From Mycobacterium sp. HUMS_12744610 (GTDB lineage Bacteria; Actinomycetota; Actinomycetes; Mycobacteriales; Mycobacteriaceae): a stretch of DNA of 64,000 bases. A program made the translations under genes and the position numbers. Location of the stretch: positions 1,054,001-1,118,000 of the forward strand of contig NZ_JBGEDP010000001.1 of the NCBI RefSeq assembly GCF_041206865.1, read 5' to 3'. Positions 26,303 to 36,023 of this stretch are shown piece after piece. The stretch's first letter is position 1, and each line of letters starts with the position of its first letter. The notes beneath the pieces are model-generated. The model had not been told where the DNA came from. It saw nothing but the letters and a program-made list of their open reading frames with translations, and ran no database searches.

Positions 26303-27115
26303 GTGAGCGACGAGCCTCGGGCCAACTACACCCACGGACACCACGAGTCGGTGCTGCACGGCCACCAGCGGCGCACGGCCGACGACTCCGCGGCCTACCT
26401 GCTGCCGCACCTGAAGCCGGGGCTTTCCCTACTCGACGTCGGGTGCGGGCCCGGGACCATCACCGGCGACCTGGCCGCCCGGGTCGACCCCGGACGGGTC
26501 ACGGCCGTCGACCAGTTCGGCGAGGTCCTCGAGGTGGCCCGCGCGGAGGTGCAGCGGCGCAACCTGTCCAACGTCTCGTTCGCCACCGCCGACGTCCACC
26601 GGCTCGAGTTTCCCGACGACAGCTTCGACGTCGTCCACGCCCATCAGGTGCTGCAGCACGTCGCCGACCCGGTGGGCGCGCTGCGCGAGATGCGCCGCGT
26701 CTGCCGGCCGGGCGGTATCGTGGCGGCCCGCGACGCCGACTACGCCGGATTCGTCTGGTATCCAAGGCTTCCCGCGCTCGACCTGTGGCTGGATCTCTAC
26801 GAGAAGGCGGCCCGCGCCAACCGCGGCGAACCCGATGCGGGCCGACGGCTGCTGTCCTGGGCGCTCGAGGCCGGGTTTACCGACATCGCGCCCACGGGCA
26901 GCCTCTGGTGCTACGCCACGCCCGCGACCCGCCAGTGGTGGGGCGGGATGTGGGCCGAGCGGATCCTGCATTCGGGGGTGGCGCGCGAGTTGCTGCGGCT
27001 GGGCCTGGCCACGCCGGCGCAGCTCGAGGAGATCTCCGCGGCGTGGCGCGCCTGGGCCGCGGCCCCGGACGGCTGGCTGGCGATCCCGCACGGCGAGATC
27101 GTCTGTCACCCCTGA
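26303..27115 (+). CDS. SAM-dependent methyltransferase (Rv0839-like)
   Basis: 270 residues from GTG 26303, with AGGGGGC upstream. Class I methyltransferase fold: SAM motif LDVGCGPGTIT near residue 48, acidic VTAVDQ, then FDVVHAHQVLQH. The sequence NYTHGHHESVL near the N terminus recalls M. tuberculosis Rv0839, which also follows lpqR. The insertion sequence upstream has moved its former promoter or operon partner almost 1 kb away. Expression may now depend on read-through or an IS-borne promoter. It converges with the amidase and their ends overlap by 10 bp. Substrate unknown. Confidence 0.88.
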   Translation: MSDEPRANYTHGHHESVLHGHQRRTADDSAAYLLPHLKPGLSLLDVGCGPGTITGDLAARVDPGRVTAVDQFGEVLEVARAEVQRRNLSNVSFATADVHRLEFPDDSFDVVHAHQVLQHVADPVGALREMRRVCRPGGIVAARDADYAGFVWYPRLPALDLWLDLYEKAARANRGEPDAGRRLLSWALEAGFTDIAPTGSLWCYATPATRQWWGGMWAERILHSGVARELLRLGLATPAQLEEISAAWRAWAAAPDGWLAIPHGEIVCHP

Positions 27116-28650
27116 GCGCTCGCGCTACCCGGGGAGGAGAAGCCGCCGCACAGGGACTCGAAGGCGGCGCCGGCCCGCAGCACCGTGGCGTCGTCGAATC
27201 GCCTGCCCACGATCATCATCCCGACCGGCAGACCGTCGAGGAGCCCGGCGGGCACCGAGAGGGCGGGATGACCGGTGATGTCCATGGGCGCGGTGTTGGT
27301 CGCCTTGCCCAGCGCGCGCCCGAGCAGCCCGACATCACCGGGACCCCCCGCCGGCAGCGGGTCCGCCGTCCCCGGAACGGTCGGCATCACCAGCACGTCG
27401 TACTCGGTCAGCGCCGCGTCGTAGGCGGCCCGCACCTGCGGTAAGAGGTTGCGCGCCTTGGCATACGAGGTGGCGCCCAGCGCCGTGAGGCCGTAGTGCC
27501 CGCACAGCGCGGTGGCCTTGACGGTGCTGGCCAATTCGTCGGCGTGGGCGACTCGCTGCCGGGCGAAGTGCGCGACGAGTTCCGGGTCGTACCACCCGTC
27601 GACGCCGAGCCCGTAGCCGTTGCCGTCGACCATCTGGTAGGTGGCGCCGTCGGTGAAGATGACAGTGAACACGTGTAGCGCCGTCCGGTGCCAGGGCACG
27701 CTGACTTCTCCTACGCGGCAACCATATTCGGTGAACCGCCGCGCCCCCGCGCGGACGAGTTCGTCGGCCTCCGGTGACGAGCCGGGCTGGCCGAAGCCCT
27801 CGTCGAGGATGCCGACCCGCAACCCGGTGACGTCGCCGGTGAGAGTGGCCCGGTAGTCGAACGCGGCTGTGCGCTGGCGCTGGCGCGGGTCGTGGCCGTC
27901 GGGCCCGGCGAGCACCGTGAGCAACAGCGCGGCGTCGGCGACGGTGCGCGTCATGGGTCCGAGATGGTCGATCGTCCGCTCGATCGGGAACGCGCCGGTG
28001 TAGGGCACCAGGCCGTGGGTCGGCTTGTGCCCGACGATGCCGCACAGCGCGGCCGGGATGCGGATCGAGCCGCCCTGGTCGCCGCCGAGGGCCAGGTCGA
28101 CTTCCCCGGCGGAGACCAGGGCGCCGCTCCCGCTCGAGGATCCGCCCGTCTCGCGCGCGGTGTCCCAGGGATTGCGCACCGGCCCCGAGGCGGAGGTGAA
28201 ACTCGACCCCGAGCAGCACAGGTCCTCGCACACGCTCTTGCCGGCGATGGTCGCCCCGGCGGCGAGCAGGCGTTCGACGACGGTCGCGTCGCGGCCGGGG
28301 ACGAAGCCCTCGACCGCGCGGGACCCGTTCATCATCGGAACGCCGGCGACGGCGATGTTGTCCTTGACCGCGACCGTCCGGCCCGACAGCGGTCCCTCCG
28401 CACCGGAGCGGATCTCGGTGGTGACGTACCAGGCGCCGAGCGGGTTTTCCTCCGGCGTCGGGAACCGGTACGCGCGTTCGGGGGTCTGCGGCCGCGCCAG
28501 CTCGTCGTAGAGCGCATCGACGACGTCATAGGACGCCAGGGTGCGGTGCACGGCCGCCAGGTAGTCGCGCCGGGCGGCGGCGTCGAGGTGGAACCCGAAA
28601 TGGTGTGCCGCGGCGTCGAGGTCGCCGGCCGTTGGCCGCGAAACCGTCAT
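27106..28650 (-). CDS. Amidase-signature-family amidohydrolase
   Basis: 514 residues. Amidase-signature catalytic elements are Lys in VAVKDNIAV near residue 95, the Gly/Ser-rich GGSSSGSGA near 170 with the cis-Ser, and the nucleophile Ser in GGDQGGSIRIPA near 193. The enzyme should hydrolyse an amide to an acid plus ammonia or amine. Cys and Asp near the active site (SVCEDLCCSG) are seen in some actinobacterial members. It is followed (upstream in DNA) by an SDR on the same strand, 5 bp apart, so the two are probably co-transcribed. It marks the left end of the island absent between the Rv0839-like gene and pip in M. tuberculosis. Confidence 0.9.
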   Translation of the reverse strand: MTVSRPTAGDLDAAAHHFGFHLDAAARRDYLAAVHRTLASYDVVDALYDELARPQTPERAYRFPTPEENPLGAWYVTTEIRSGAEGPLSGRTVAVKDNIAVAGVPMMNGSRAVEGFVPGRDATVVERLLAAGATIAGKSVCEDLCCSGSSFTSASGPVRNPWDTARETGGSSSGSGALVSAGEVDLALGGDQGGSIRIPAALCGIVGHKPTHGLVPYTGAFPIERTIDHLGPMTRTVADAALLLTVLAGPDGHDPRQRQRTAAFDYRATLTGDVTGLRVGILDEGFGQPGSSPEADELVRAGARRFTEYGCRVGEVSVPWHRTALHVFTVIFTDGATYQMVDGNGYGLGVDGWYDPELVAHFARQRVAHADELASTVKATALCGHYGLTALGATSYAKARNLLPQVRAAYDAALTEYDVLVMPTVPGTADPLPAGGPGDVGLLGRALGKATNTAPMDITGHPALSVPAGLLDGLPVGMMIVGRRFDDATVLRAGAAFESLCGGFSSPGSASAQG

Positions 28651-28655
28651 GGCCG

Positions 28656-29492
28656 TCAGTCTAGGAACAGGTCCGGGATCGGGTGGTCACCGCCGCCGTA
28701 ACGCGACAGGTCGGTGACCCCGGCCGACCGCAGCACCTCGGCGTCGATGTGGCAGTGCCCGGTGGCCTCCCGGGCCGGGCGCGAGACGATCTCGACGGCG
28801 GCGTCGGCCATGATCTCCGGGCTGCGCGATCCCGCGGCCAGTTGGTCACCGTCGGGCAGGTTCGCCACGGCCGAGGTGGCGATATAGGTCTGCGGCCACA
28901 GGCAATTCACCGCGATCCCCGCTCTCCCGGGTTTGAAGGCGAACTCGGCCGCCCAGCCCAGCGACAGCAGCGTCATGCCGTATTTGGACAGCGTGTAGGA
29001 CGGGTGCGCGCCCAGCCAGTGCGGGTTCATGTTGACCGGCGGTGAGATGGTGAGCACGTGCGGGTTGGCCGACTTCCGCAGGTACGGCACGCACGCCTTG
29101 GTCAGCAGGAACGTGCCGCGGAGGTTGACCTCCTGCATCAGGTCGAACTTCTTGGCCGGCAGCTCGGCGGTCGGTTGGGTGGCGATGGCGCTGGCGTTGT
29201 TCACGCAGACGTCGATGCCGCCGAAGCGCTGCACCGCGGCCTCGACGGCGCGGGCCACGTCCTCTTCGCGGCGCACGTCGCCGACGACGGCCAGCGCCTT
29301 GCCGCTGGTCGCCTCGACGTCGGCGGCCGCGGTGTGCACTGTTCCAGGGAGGCGGGGGTGCGGGGTGTCGGTCTTGGCCAACAGCACCACGTTGGCGCCC
29401 CGCCTGGCCGCGGCGATCCCGATCGCCAGGCCGATGCCGCGGCTGGCGCCGGAGATCACGACGGTACGGTCGGCGAGCATGTCGCTGGGCAT
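28656..29492 (-). CDS. SDR oxidoreductase, HSDL2-like
   Basis: 278 residues. Rossmann site ISGASRGIGLAIG, NNASA, and an active-site region with SYTLSKYGM. The inserted KTDTPHPRLPGTVHTAAADVE segment and the style ISPPVNMNPHW match hydroxysteroid-dehydrogenase-like protein 2 relatives, which are linked to fatty-acid or sterol metabolism. The terminal SCP2 domain of animal HSDL2 is absent. It is the first gene of a minus-strand pair with the amidase and is divergent from the acyl-CoA mutase operon over a 69-bp promoter region. The substrate cannot be named. Confidence 0.85.
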   Translation of the reverse strand: MPSDMLADRTVVISGASRGIGLAIGIAAARRGANVVLLAKTDTPHPRLPGTVHTAAADVEATSGKALAVVGDVRREEDVARAVEAAVQRFGGIDVCVNNASAIATQPTAELPAKKFDLMQEVNLRGTFLLTKACVPYLRKSANPHVLTISPPVNMNPHWLGAHPSYTLSKYGMTLLSLGWAAEFAFKPGRAGIAVNCLWPQTYIATSAVANLPDGDQLAAGSRSPEIMADAAVEIVSRPAREATGHCHIDAEVLRSAGVTDLSRYGGGDHPIPDLFLD

Positions 29493-29561
29493 GGGTCTCC
29501 TTTGGCCTGGTCAACAGGGCGGTATTGGCATTCTCTTTTTTTGCAAGTACGTTATCAGTCG

Positions 29562-31139
29562 ATGGACAACGAGACTCAGACCCCATCGGGCATACCGCTG
29601 CGGCCCGTGTACGGGCCGGAGGACAGGACCGCGGAACCTGCGCCGCCCGGACAGTTTCCGTTCACGCGGGGCAATTTCGCGTCGGGCTATCGGGGCAAGC
29701 TGTGGACGTTTCGCCAGTACTCGGGCTTCGGCACCGCCGAGGAGTCCAACCGCCGCTACCGATACCTGCTCGAGCAGGGCGGGACCGGGCTGTCGGTGGC
29801 TCTCGATCTGCCCACCCAGTGCGGATACGACTCCGATGATCCCGAGTTCGGGGAGGAGGTGGGCCGGGTCGGCGTCGCGGTGGACACCCTGGCCGACTTC
29901 GAGATCCTCTTCGACGGCATCCCGCTGGACAAGCTCAGCACGAGCATGACGATCAACGGCACCGCCGCCATCCTGCTGGCCTTCTACGTCGCCGCGGCCG
30001 AGAAGAAGGGCATCCCGCGGGCCAAGTTGACCGGGACCATCCAGAACGACATCCTCAAGGAGTACGCCTCGCGCGGCACCTGGATCTGGCCGCCGGAGCC
30101 CTCGCTGCGGCTGATCGCCGACACGATCGAGTTCTGCGCGGCCGAAGTGCCGCGTTTCAACGCGATTTCGGTGGCCGGGGCGCATTTCCGCGACGCCGGC
30201 GCCAACGCGGTGCAGGAGATGGCGTTCACCCTGGCCGACGGTGTGACCTATTGCGACACCGTGGTGGCCCGCGGCCGGATGAGTATCGACCAGTTCGCGC
30301 CGCAGATCTCGTTCTTCTTCTACACCCACGGCGACTTCTTCGAGGAGGTCGCCAAATACCGTGCGGGACGGCGCCGTTGGGCCACGATCGTGCGGGAGCG
30401 TTACGGGGCGGCCACCGACAAGGCGTCGATGTTCCGGTTCGGCTGCGTGTGCGGCGGCGCGTCGCTGTATGGCCCGCAGGCGCGCAACAACGTCGTGCGC
30501 GTGGCCTACGAGGCGATGGCGGCGGTGCTCGGCGGGGTGCAGTCGATGTTCACCGCGGCCTGGGACGAGCCGTTCGCGCTGCCCACCGAGGAGTCCACCA
30601 CGCTGGCGTTGCGCACCCAGCAGATCCTGGCCTACGAGACCGGGGTGGCCAGCGTGGCCGACCCGCTGGGCGGCTCCTACTTCGTCGAGGCGCTCACCGA
30701 TGCGACCGAGGCGCGCATCGTGGAGATCATGGACGACCTGGAACGCCACGGCGGCATGGTGGCCGCGATCGAGGACGGCTACCTTCAGGGCCTGATCGCC
30801 GACGAGGCCTTCCGGACCCATCAGGACATCGAGGCCGGCACCCGCCCCGTCGTCGGGGTCAACCGCTTCGTCTCCGAGGAGCCCGAACCCGACGTCATCA
30901 CCTACGAACTCGACGCCGAGGGCCGCGACCTGCAGCTCAAGCGGCTCTCCAAGGTGAAGGCCGAAAGGGACTCCGCCGCAGCGCAATCGGCGCTGGCGGA
31001 ACTGTCACGCGCCGCGGAGGGCACCGACAACCTGATGCACAAGCTGATCGACTGCGCCAACGCCTACTGCACCGTCGGCGAGATGGTCTCCGCGCTCAAA
31101 GCGGTGTGGGGCGAGTTCGCACAGCCGGTGGTGTTCTAG
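29562..31139 (+). CDS. B12-dependent acyl-CoA mutase, large (substrate-binding) subunit, divergent
   Basis: 525 residues from ATG 29562. A longer open frame to 29058 runs through the divergent SDR and is rejected. It is a methylmalonyl-CoA mutase-type TIM barrel of the two-subunit kind (as in isobutyryl- and 2-hydroxyisobutyryl-CoA mutases), with [11 protein letters not shown] and [11 protein letters not shown]. Tyr53 (RQY) and Arg183 (PSLR) occupy positions that hold the carboxylate-recognising Tyr89 and Arg207 in methylmalonyl-CoA mutase. The usual GYH has become GAH (Ala207-His208). The usual HTQT/HSQT-SG block has become GCVCGG (294-299), and the QSLHTN block has become QSMFTAAW (Phe330-Trp334). 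These changes argue for an unusual substrate. The small subunit gene begins at the very next base. Confidence 0.92.
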   Translation: MDNETQTPSGIPLRPVYGPEDRTAEPAPPGQFPFTRGNFASGYRGKLWTFRQYSGFGTAEESNRRYRYLLEQGGTGLSVALDLPTQCGYDSDDPEFGEEVGRVGVAVDTLADFEILFDGIPLDKLSTSMTINGTAAILLAFYVAAAEKKGIPRAKLTGTIQNDILKEYASRGTWIWPPEPSLRLIADTIEFCAAEVPRFNAISVAGAHFRDAGANAVQEMAFTLADGVTYCDTVVARGRMSIDQFAPQISFFFYTHGDFFEEVAKYRAGRRRWATIVRERYGAATDKASMFRFGCVCGGASLYGPQARNNVVRVAYEAMAAVLGGVQSMFTAAWDEPFALPTEESTTLALRTQQILAYETGVASVADPLGGSYFVEALTDATEARIVEIMDDLERHGGMVAAIEDGYLQGLIADEAFRTHQDIEAGTRPVVGVNRFVSEEPEPDVITYELDAEGRDLQLKRLSKVKAERDSAAAQSALAELSRAAEGTDNLMHKLIDCANAYCTVGEMVSALKAVWGEFAQPVVF

Positions 31140-31565
31140 ATGGCGGTTCGGATTCTGGTGGCCAAGCCCGGCCTGGACGGACACGATCGCGGTGCCAAGA
31201 TCGTCGCGCGCACCCTGCGCGACGCAGGCTTCGAGGTCATCTACACCGGCATCCGGCAACGCATCGAGGACATCGCCTCCATCGCCGTCCAAGAAGACGT
31301 CGCCGTCGTGGGTCTGAGCATCCTCTCGGGTGCACACCTGGCGCTGACCACCCGCACCATCGAGGCCCTGCGCGCCGCCGATGCCGCCGACATCGCCGTC
31401 GTCGTCGGCGGCACCATCCCCCACGCCGACGTCGACAAACTACTGGCCGCCGGCGCCGCCGCGGTCTTCCCCACCGGCACACCGCTGGACGTACTGGTCC
31501 GCGACATCCGCGCCCTGACTGGAACCCCCCAACCCGCATCGGAGGAATCGTGCGCGTCGGAGTGA
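31140..31565 (+). CDS. B12-binding small subunit of the acyl-CoA mutase
   Basis: 141 residues. Cobalamin-binding motif DGHDRG (Asp13, His15, Gly18) near the N terminus, then LSILSGAH and VVGGTIP, the standard B12-binding Rossmann-like domain of acyl-CoA mutases. The His supplies the lower cobalt ligand. It starts immediately after the large-subunit stop and overlaps the LLM oxidoreductase start by 16 bp, so the three are translationally coupled. A MeaB-type GTPase that would load and protect the cofactor is encoded at 49447-50337. Confidence 0.95.
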   Translation: MAVRILVAKPGLDGHDRGAKIVARTLRDAGFEVIYTGIRQRIEDIASIAVQEDVAVVGLSILSGAHLALTTRTIEALRAADAADIAVVVGGTIPHADVDKLLAAGAAAVFPTGTPLDVLVRDIRALTGTPQPASEESCASE

Positions 31566-32506
31566 TGATCGGTGCCGAGCGCGGCGACATGGCCCGCAAG
31601 GTGCACAAGCTGGTCTCCGATATCGAATGGGCCGAGTCCGCGGGCCTGGACACGGCGTGGATGCCGCAGGTGCCCGACGACTTCGACTGCCTGACCATGG
31701 TGTCGCTGATGGCCGCGCACAGCTCGCGCATCGAACTGGGGACCGCGGTGGTGCCGCTGCAGGCCCAGCATCCGATCGCCCTTGCCCGCCAGGCGCTCTC
31801 GACGCACGCGGTCGCCGGCGGACGGCTGGCGCTGGGTGTCGGACCGTCGCATCACTGGATCGTCCGCGACATGCTCGGCCTGCCGTATGAGAAGCCGGCC
31901 GCCTACACCCGCGACTACCTACAGGTGCTGGCCGCCGCCACCGCCGGGCCGGGACCGGTTGACGTGGAGAACGATTCGTTCACGGTGCACAATCCGACGG
32001 TGCTTGCGGCCGATACCCCGATGCCGGTGCTGGTCGCCGCGCTGGGTCCGGTGATGCTGCAGATCGCGGGCGAACTGGCCGACGGCACCGTCTTGTGGAT
32101 GGCCGACGAACGCGCGATCGGCGAGCACATCGCGCCGAAGATCACCAAGGCCGCCGCGGACGCCGGGCGTCCCGCGCCGCGGATCGTCGCGGGAATACCG
32201 GTAACCCTTTGCGCACCTTCGCAAGTCGACGAGGCCAAGGAGCGGGCCAACCGCATCCTCGGCGAGGCCGAGGTGTCGCCCAACTACCAGCGCCTGCTCG
32301 ACCGCGGCGACGCCCGCGATGTCGGCGACCTGTGCGCGGCCGGCGACTCCGAACAGATCCTGGCTCGCATGCGCCGCTTCGCCGACGCCGGTGTGACCGA
32401 CCTGTCGGTGCGCCTGTTGCCGATCGGCGCCGACCGCGACGAACTGGTCGCCTCCAAACGGCGCACCCGCGAGATGATCGCCGCTCTCGCAACGGAGCTG
32501 CGGTGA
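31550..32506 (+). CDS. LLM-class F420-dependent oxidoreductase
   Basis: 318 residues from GTG 31550, with GGAGGA directly upstream. It has the luciferase-like TIM-barrel pattern of F420-dependent enzymes: AESAGLDTAWMPQV, SSRIELGTAVVPLQ, HPIALARQALS, GGRLALGVGPSHH and AGELADGTVLWM. The operon position, sandwiched between the mutase and a CoA-transferase-like gene, suggests redox chemistry on the same substrate, for example double-bond reduction or alcohol oxidation with F420. It overlaps the mutase small subunit and, by 4 bp, the next gene. Substrate unknown. Confidence 0.9.
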   Translation: MRVGVMIGAERGDMARKVHKLVSDIEWAESAGLDTAWMPQVPDDFDCLTMVSLMAAHSSRIELGTAVVPLQAQHPIALARQALSTHAVAGGRLALGVGPSHHWIVRDMLGLPYEKPAAYTRDYLQVLAAATAGPGPVDVENDSFTVHNPTVLAADTPMPVLVAALGPVMLQIAGELADGTVLWMADERAIGEHIAPKITKAAADAGRPAPRIVAGIPVTLCAPSQVDEAKERANRILGEAEVSPNYQRLLDRGDARDVGDLCAAGDSEQILARMRRFADAGVTDLSVRLLPIGADRDELVASKRRTREMIAALATELR

Positions 32507-33546
32507 CGCGGGACGGTTCCCAGGGCCCGCTTATGGGGGTTCGCATCCTCGAGGTCGGCACCATGCTGGCCGGCCCGTACGCCACCATGCTGCTCGCCGA
32601 CCTCGGGGCCGAGGTCACCAAGATCGAACCCCGCGGCGGCGAGATCTCCCGCGGCGTGGGCCCCAGCTACTTCGCCAGCCTCAACCGCAACAAGTCCAGC
32701 ATCTGCCTGGACCTGAATTCCGATGCGGGCCAACAACGGCTGGGCGAGCTGGTGGCCGACGCCCACGCGCTGCTGGTGAACCTCAAGCCGTCGGCCATTC
32801 GCCGGCTGGGGCTCACCTACGAGGCGTTGCGGCGCCACAACGAGCGGATCGTGTGCGTGGCGATCACCGGCTTCGGGCTGCACGGCGGCGACGACCCGGC
32901 GTTCGATTACGTGGTCCAGGCCTCCACCGGTATCGCCGCCCTGACGGGCGACCCCGACGGGCCTCCCACGCTGCCCGGCTACTCCTCGGCGGACAACTCC
33001 ACCGGCATGTGCGCGGCGCTGGGCCTGCTGGCCAAGATCGTCTCCGGCACCGGCGGGCAGGTGGACGTGTCGCTGCGCGACGTGATGTTCTCGCAGCTGA
33101 ACTACCACGCCGCGGCCTACCTCAACGACGGCGTGGAGCCGCGGCGGCGGCCGTACGGCGCGCACTCGTATTACGTGCCCGCCCAGCTCTTCCCGACCGC
33201 CGAGGGATATCTGGCGCTGTTCGTCACGCACGACGGCTTCTGGAAGTCCTTCGCCGCCGAGGCGGGTATCGGGGGCTTCGAGACGATGGCCGAACGGGTC
33301 GAGCGGCGCGACGAGGTGCTCGCCGTCGTCACCGCGATGCTGGCGACCGACACCGCCGTCGGGTGGGAGCGGCGCCTGCGGCCCCTCGGGGTGCCGGCGG
33401 CGGCCGTCCGGACGTTGCCCGAGGCGCTCGATGCGACCCCGGAAGTGGTTGTGGCCGCGGGCGATTTCCGCCTCGTCGCCGGCCCGATCCACGTGTCCGG
33501 TTACGAGCCGCAGTATCGCCCGCCGCCTGTGTTGCCCGAGGGCTGA
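32503..33546 (+). CDS. CaiB/BaiF (class III) CoA transferase-like protein
   Basis: 347 residues from GTG 32503, overlapping the upstream stop as GTGA. Family features are AGPYATMLLADLGAEVTKIEP, SRGVGPSYFASLNRNKSSICLDL, and an Asp-containing SSADNSTGM segment near the expected catalytic Asp. Class III transferases move CoA between acids, and some act as racemases (the Amacr type). In this operon it may supply the acyl-CoA substrate to the mutase or epimerise an alpha-methyl centre. At about 350 residues it is in the shorter racemase-like range, so epimerase function is a real alternative. Confidence 0.88.
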   Translation: MTRDGSQGPLMGVRILEVGTMLAGPYATMLLADLGAEVTKIEPRGGEISRGVGPSYFASLNRNKSSICLDLNSDAGQQRLGELVADAHALLVNLKPSAIRRLGLTYEALRRHNERIVCVAITGFGLHGGDDPAFDYVVQASTGIAALTGDPDGPPTLPGYSSADNSTGMCAALGLLAKIVSGTGGQVDVSLRDVMFSQLNYHAAAYLNDGVEPRRRPYGAHSYYVPAQLFPTAEGYLALFVTHDGFWKSFAAEAGIGGFETMAERVERRDEVLAVVTAMLATDTAVGWERRLRPLGVPAAAVRTLPEALDATPEVVVAAGDFRLVAGPIHVSGYEPQYRPPPVLPEG

Positions 33547-34326
33547 ATCGGCGCCGCCCTCCGTACGGCCCGCCCGGGCTCAGAACGGCGAGCCCGTGAG
33601 GTGCGCCTCGGCGAGCTTGCGGAACGCCGCCACCAACCGGCTCCGGTCCCCGGCGCGCGTGGCGAGCACCACGTGGCAGGGCTCGACGCCCCGCAACGGG
33701 ACGGTGATGATGTCGGGCCGCAGGGTGTTGACGCGTAAATCGGGCACAACGGCGACCGCCTGCCCGGAGGCGATCAGCTCGAATTTGTCCTCGAGCGCGT
33801 CGATGAACGGTCCATCGGGCGCCCGGCGTCCGTCGGGCCGGGGATCGATGCGCCAGAAGGCACTCCACAGCGTGTCGGAGTCGCGAACCCGGGGCATCGG
33901 TTCGTCGGCGATGTCGTCGAGGGTGACGAATTCCCTCCCCGCGAGCCGGTGATCGACCGACATGGCCAGCACCCGGGGCTCGTCGTAGAGGATGATCACG
34001 TGCAGCCCGTCGGTAGGGAACGGGAGCCGGGTCACCACCGCGTCCACCCGATGCCCGAGCAACGCGTCCAGGGCCTGGTCCCAATCCAGATGGGACACTT
34101 GCACATCGGCGTCGGGGTGTTCGCGGCGCATCTCGCGCACCGCGCGGGTGACGATCATCCCGGTCGTGTAGCCGATCGCGATACGGCTCGGCTGGGCGGC
34201 GGCCCGGGCCTGGGCGGCGGCCTGCGTGGCCGAGCGCAGCAAGGCCTTGGCCCGCGGCAGGAACACCTCCCCGGCCTCCGTCAGCCGGGTGCCTTGCGGC
34301 GTGCGATCCAGCAGTCGAACGCCCAG

Positions 34327-36023
34327 CCTGGATTTTTCATCGAATGTGGAGCTCAGGGGTGTCGTTAACGTGAAAGGTGCACTGCCGCAAGGATAATCGG
34401 AGTATTCGAGGCTCGGTTATCCAGGATGGGAGTGCACCTGTCAGATGCAGGCTACTACGGATTGGTCGAAGAATGTCCGAGTTGAGGTCCGTGGCGACGA
34501 CGTGGTCGGGCACGCCGGTAACGTGATACCCCGGTTGCTGGCCGACAATCTGGGTTTGACCAGCGGTTTGTCGTCGGTGCTGTCGCGCCCAGAAGTCACC
34601 CACGACCGAGGCGCGGTGTTGCGCGATGTGGCGGTATCGATCGCCGGCGGCGCGCAGAACCTGGCCGGCACCGCGGTGCTGCGCGATCAGCACCGGTTGT
34701 TTCAGGCGGTGGCGTCGGTTCCGACGATGTGGCGGTCCCTGGGCGAGATCGACGAGCAGAGCATCACCGAGGTCACGGCCGTGCGCAACAAGGTCCGCTC
34801 TCGGGTGTGGGAGGCGATCGAGGCCCGCCACGGTGCGATCCCGGCTTCGCAGACCTGCTATGGGGACCTCGGGGACACGATCGTGATCCGCATCGACGCG
34901 TCGCTGATTCAGTCGCACAGCGATAAGCAGCACGCCGCAGGCAATTTCAAAGGCGGGTTTGGCTTCCACCCGCTGTTGGCGTGGTGTGACAACACCGGCG
35001 AACTGCTGGCGGTGATCGCCCGTGCAGGCAACGCCGGCTCGAACACCGCGGCCGATCATATCGCGATCATCGACGCCGCGATCGCGGCGATCCCGGCCAA
35101 GTGGCGCCGCAAGTTGCTGGTCACCATCGACGGCGCGGGTTCAAGCCACGCCGTCGTCGAACACCTGGAGAAACTCAATGCCCGGCCGGGGATGTCAGTG
35201 GGCTACTCGGTCGGATTCGACCTCGATGAGCGGGTCCGGGTCGCGATCGGCCAGATGCCCGATGCGGGATGGCAAGCCGCACTGGATGCCACCGGAGCGG
35301 CCCGTGACGACGCCCAGGTCGCCGAGTTGACCGGGCTGCTGCGCCACAGCACCGGAGGGGATCGGCTGGTCGGCTGGCCGGCCGGCATGCGCATCCTGGT
35401 GCGGCGCGAAGAAATCGAACACGGCACCCAGTTGTCATTGTTCGAGCAGCTGGCCGGCTACCGCTACCAGGTCCTCGCCACCTCGACTGCCGGTGGACAA
35501 CCCCAGCGACTGGAAGCCCGCCACCGCGTCCACGCCCGGGTGGAGGGCTTCATCCGCACCGGCAAAGACACCGGCCTGGCCCGCTGGCCCTCACACTCGT
35601 TCGCCATCAACACCGCTTGGGTCACCGCCGTCGCGATCGCCATCGACCTGCTGTGCTGGATGCGACTGCTACTCCTGGACGGCCCACTGGCCAAAGCCGA
35701 ACCCGCCACCCTGCGCTACCGGCTGCTGCACGCCGCGGCCCGGCTGATCAAACGATCCCGCTACCTGATCCTGCGGATCCCCCAAACCTGGCCCTGGGCA
35801 CAAGAATTCGCCGACGCCCTCAACAGGGTCCGCGCCATACCCTGACCCACAGGCCCCTATGCCCTCTCGACCCCAAGAAAGGAGTAACCACCCCCGGGAT
35901 AAAGGACCCGGCGTCACCGCACGACACGCGGCGCCGCCGCCTACCCCCAGCCTCAAAACCTCGACAAAGCTGCCGCCCCGCAGACCGCCACAGCAGAACC
36001 CGGGCCACCGTGAAATTCTGAGG
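34327..36023 (+). mobile_element. IS1380-family insertion sequence
   Basis: 1,697 bp flanked by the 4-bp direct repeat CCAG (34323-34326 and 36024-36027) inside a lysR gene. Terminal repeats are weak, beginning CCT with a shared TTTCA further in (left CCTGGATTTTTCA, right CCTCAGAATTTCA). A 4-bp duplication and about 1.7 kb fit the IS1380 family. Confidence 0.88.
34445..35845 (+). CDS. IS1380-family transposase
   Basis: 466 residues and a single intact frame, beginning within MQATTDWSKNVRVEVRGDD. Characteristic blocks are GDTIVIRIDASLIQ (first catalytic Asp), LLVTIDGAGSSH (second), and SFAINTAWVTAVAIAIDLLCWM near the C terminus. It appears functional. About 180 bp of non-coding IS DNA follow it before the right end. 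Confidence 0.92.
   Translation: MQATTDWSKNVRVEVRGDDVVGHAGNVIPRLLADNLGLTSGLSSVLSRPEVTHDRGAVLRDVAVSIAGGAQNLAGTAVLRDQHRLFQAVASVPTMWRSLGEIDEQSITEVTAVRNKVRSRVWEAIEARHGAIPASQTCYGDLGDTIVIRIDASLIQSHSDKQHAAGNFKGGFGFHPLLAWCDNTGELLAVIARAGNAGSNTAADHIAIIDAAIAAIPAKWRRKLLVTIDGAGSSHAVVEHLEKLNARPGMSVGYSVGFDLDERVRVAIGQMPDAGWQAALDATGAARDDAQVAELTGLLRHSTGGDRLVGWPAGMRILVRREEIEHGTQLSLFEQLAGYRYQVLATSTAGGQPQRLEARHRVHARVEGFIRTGKDTGLARWPSHSFAINTAWVTAVAIAIDLLCWMRLLLLDGPLAKAEPATLRYRLLHAAARLIKRSRYLILRIPQTWPWAQEFADALNRVRAIP

Noticed and set aside
30251..31549. Long plus-strand extension upstream of the LLM oxidoreductase start
   Set aside because: Overlaps the mutase genes in another frame; GTG 31550 has a clear GGAGGA and starts the LLM similarity.
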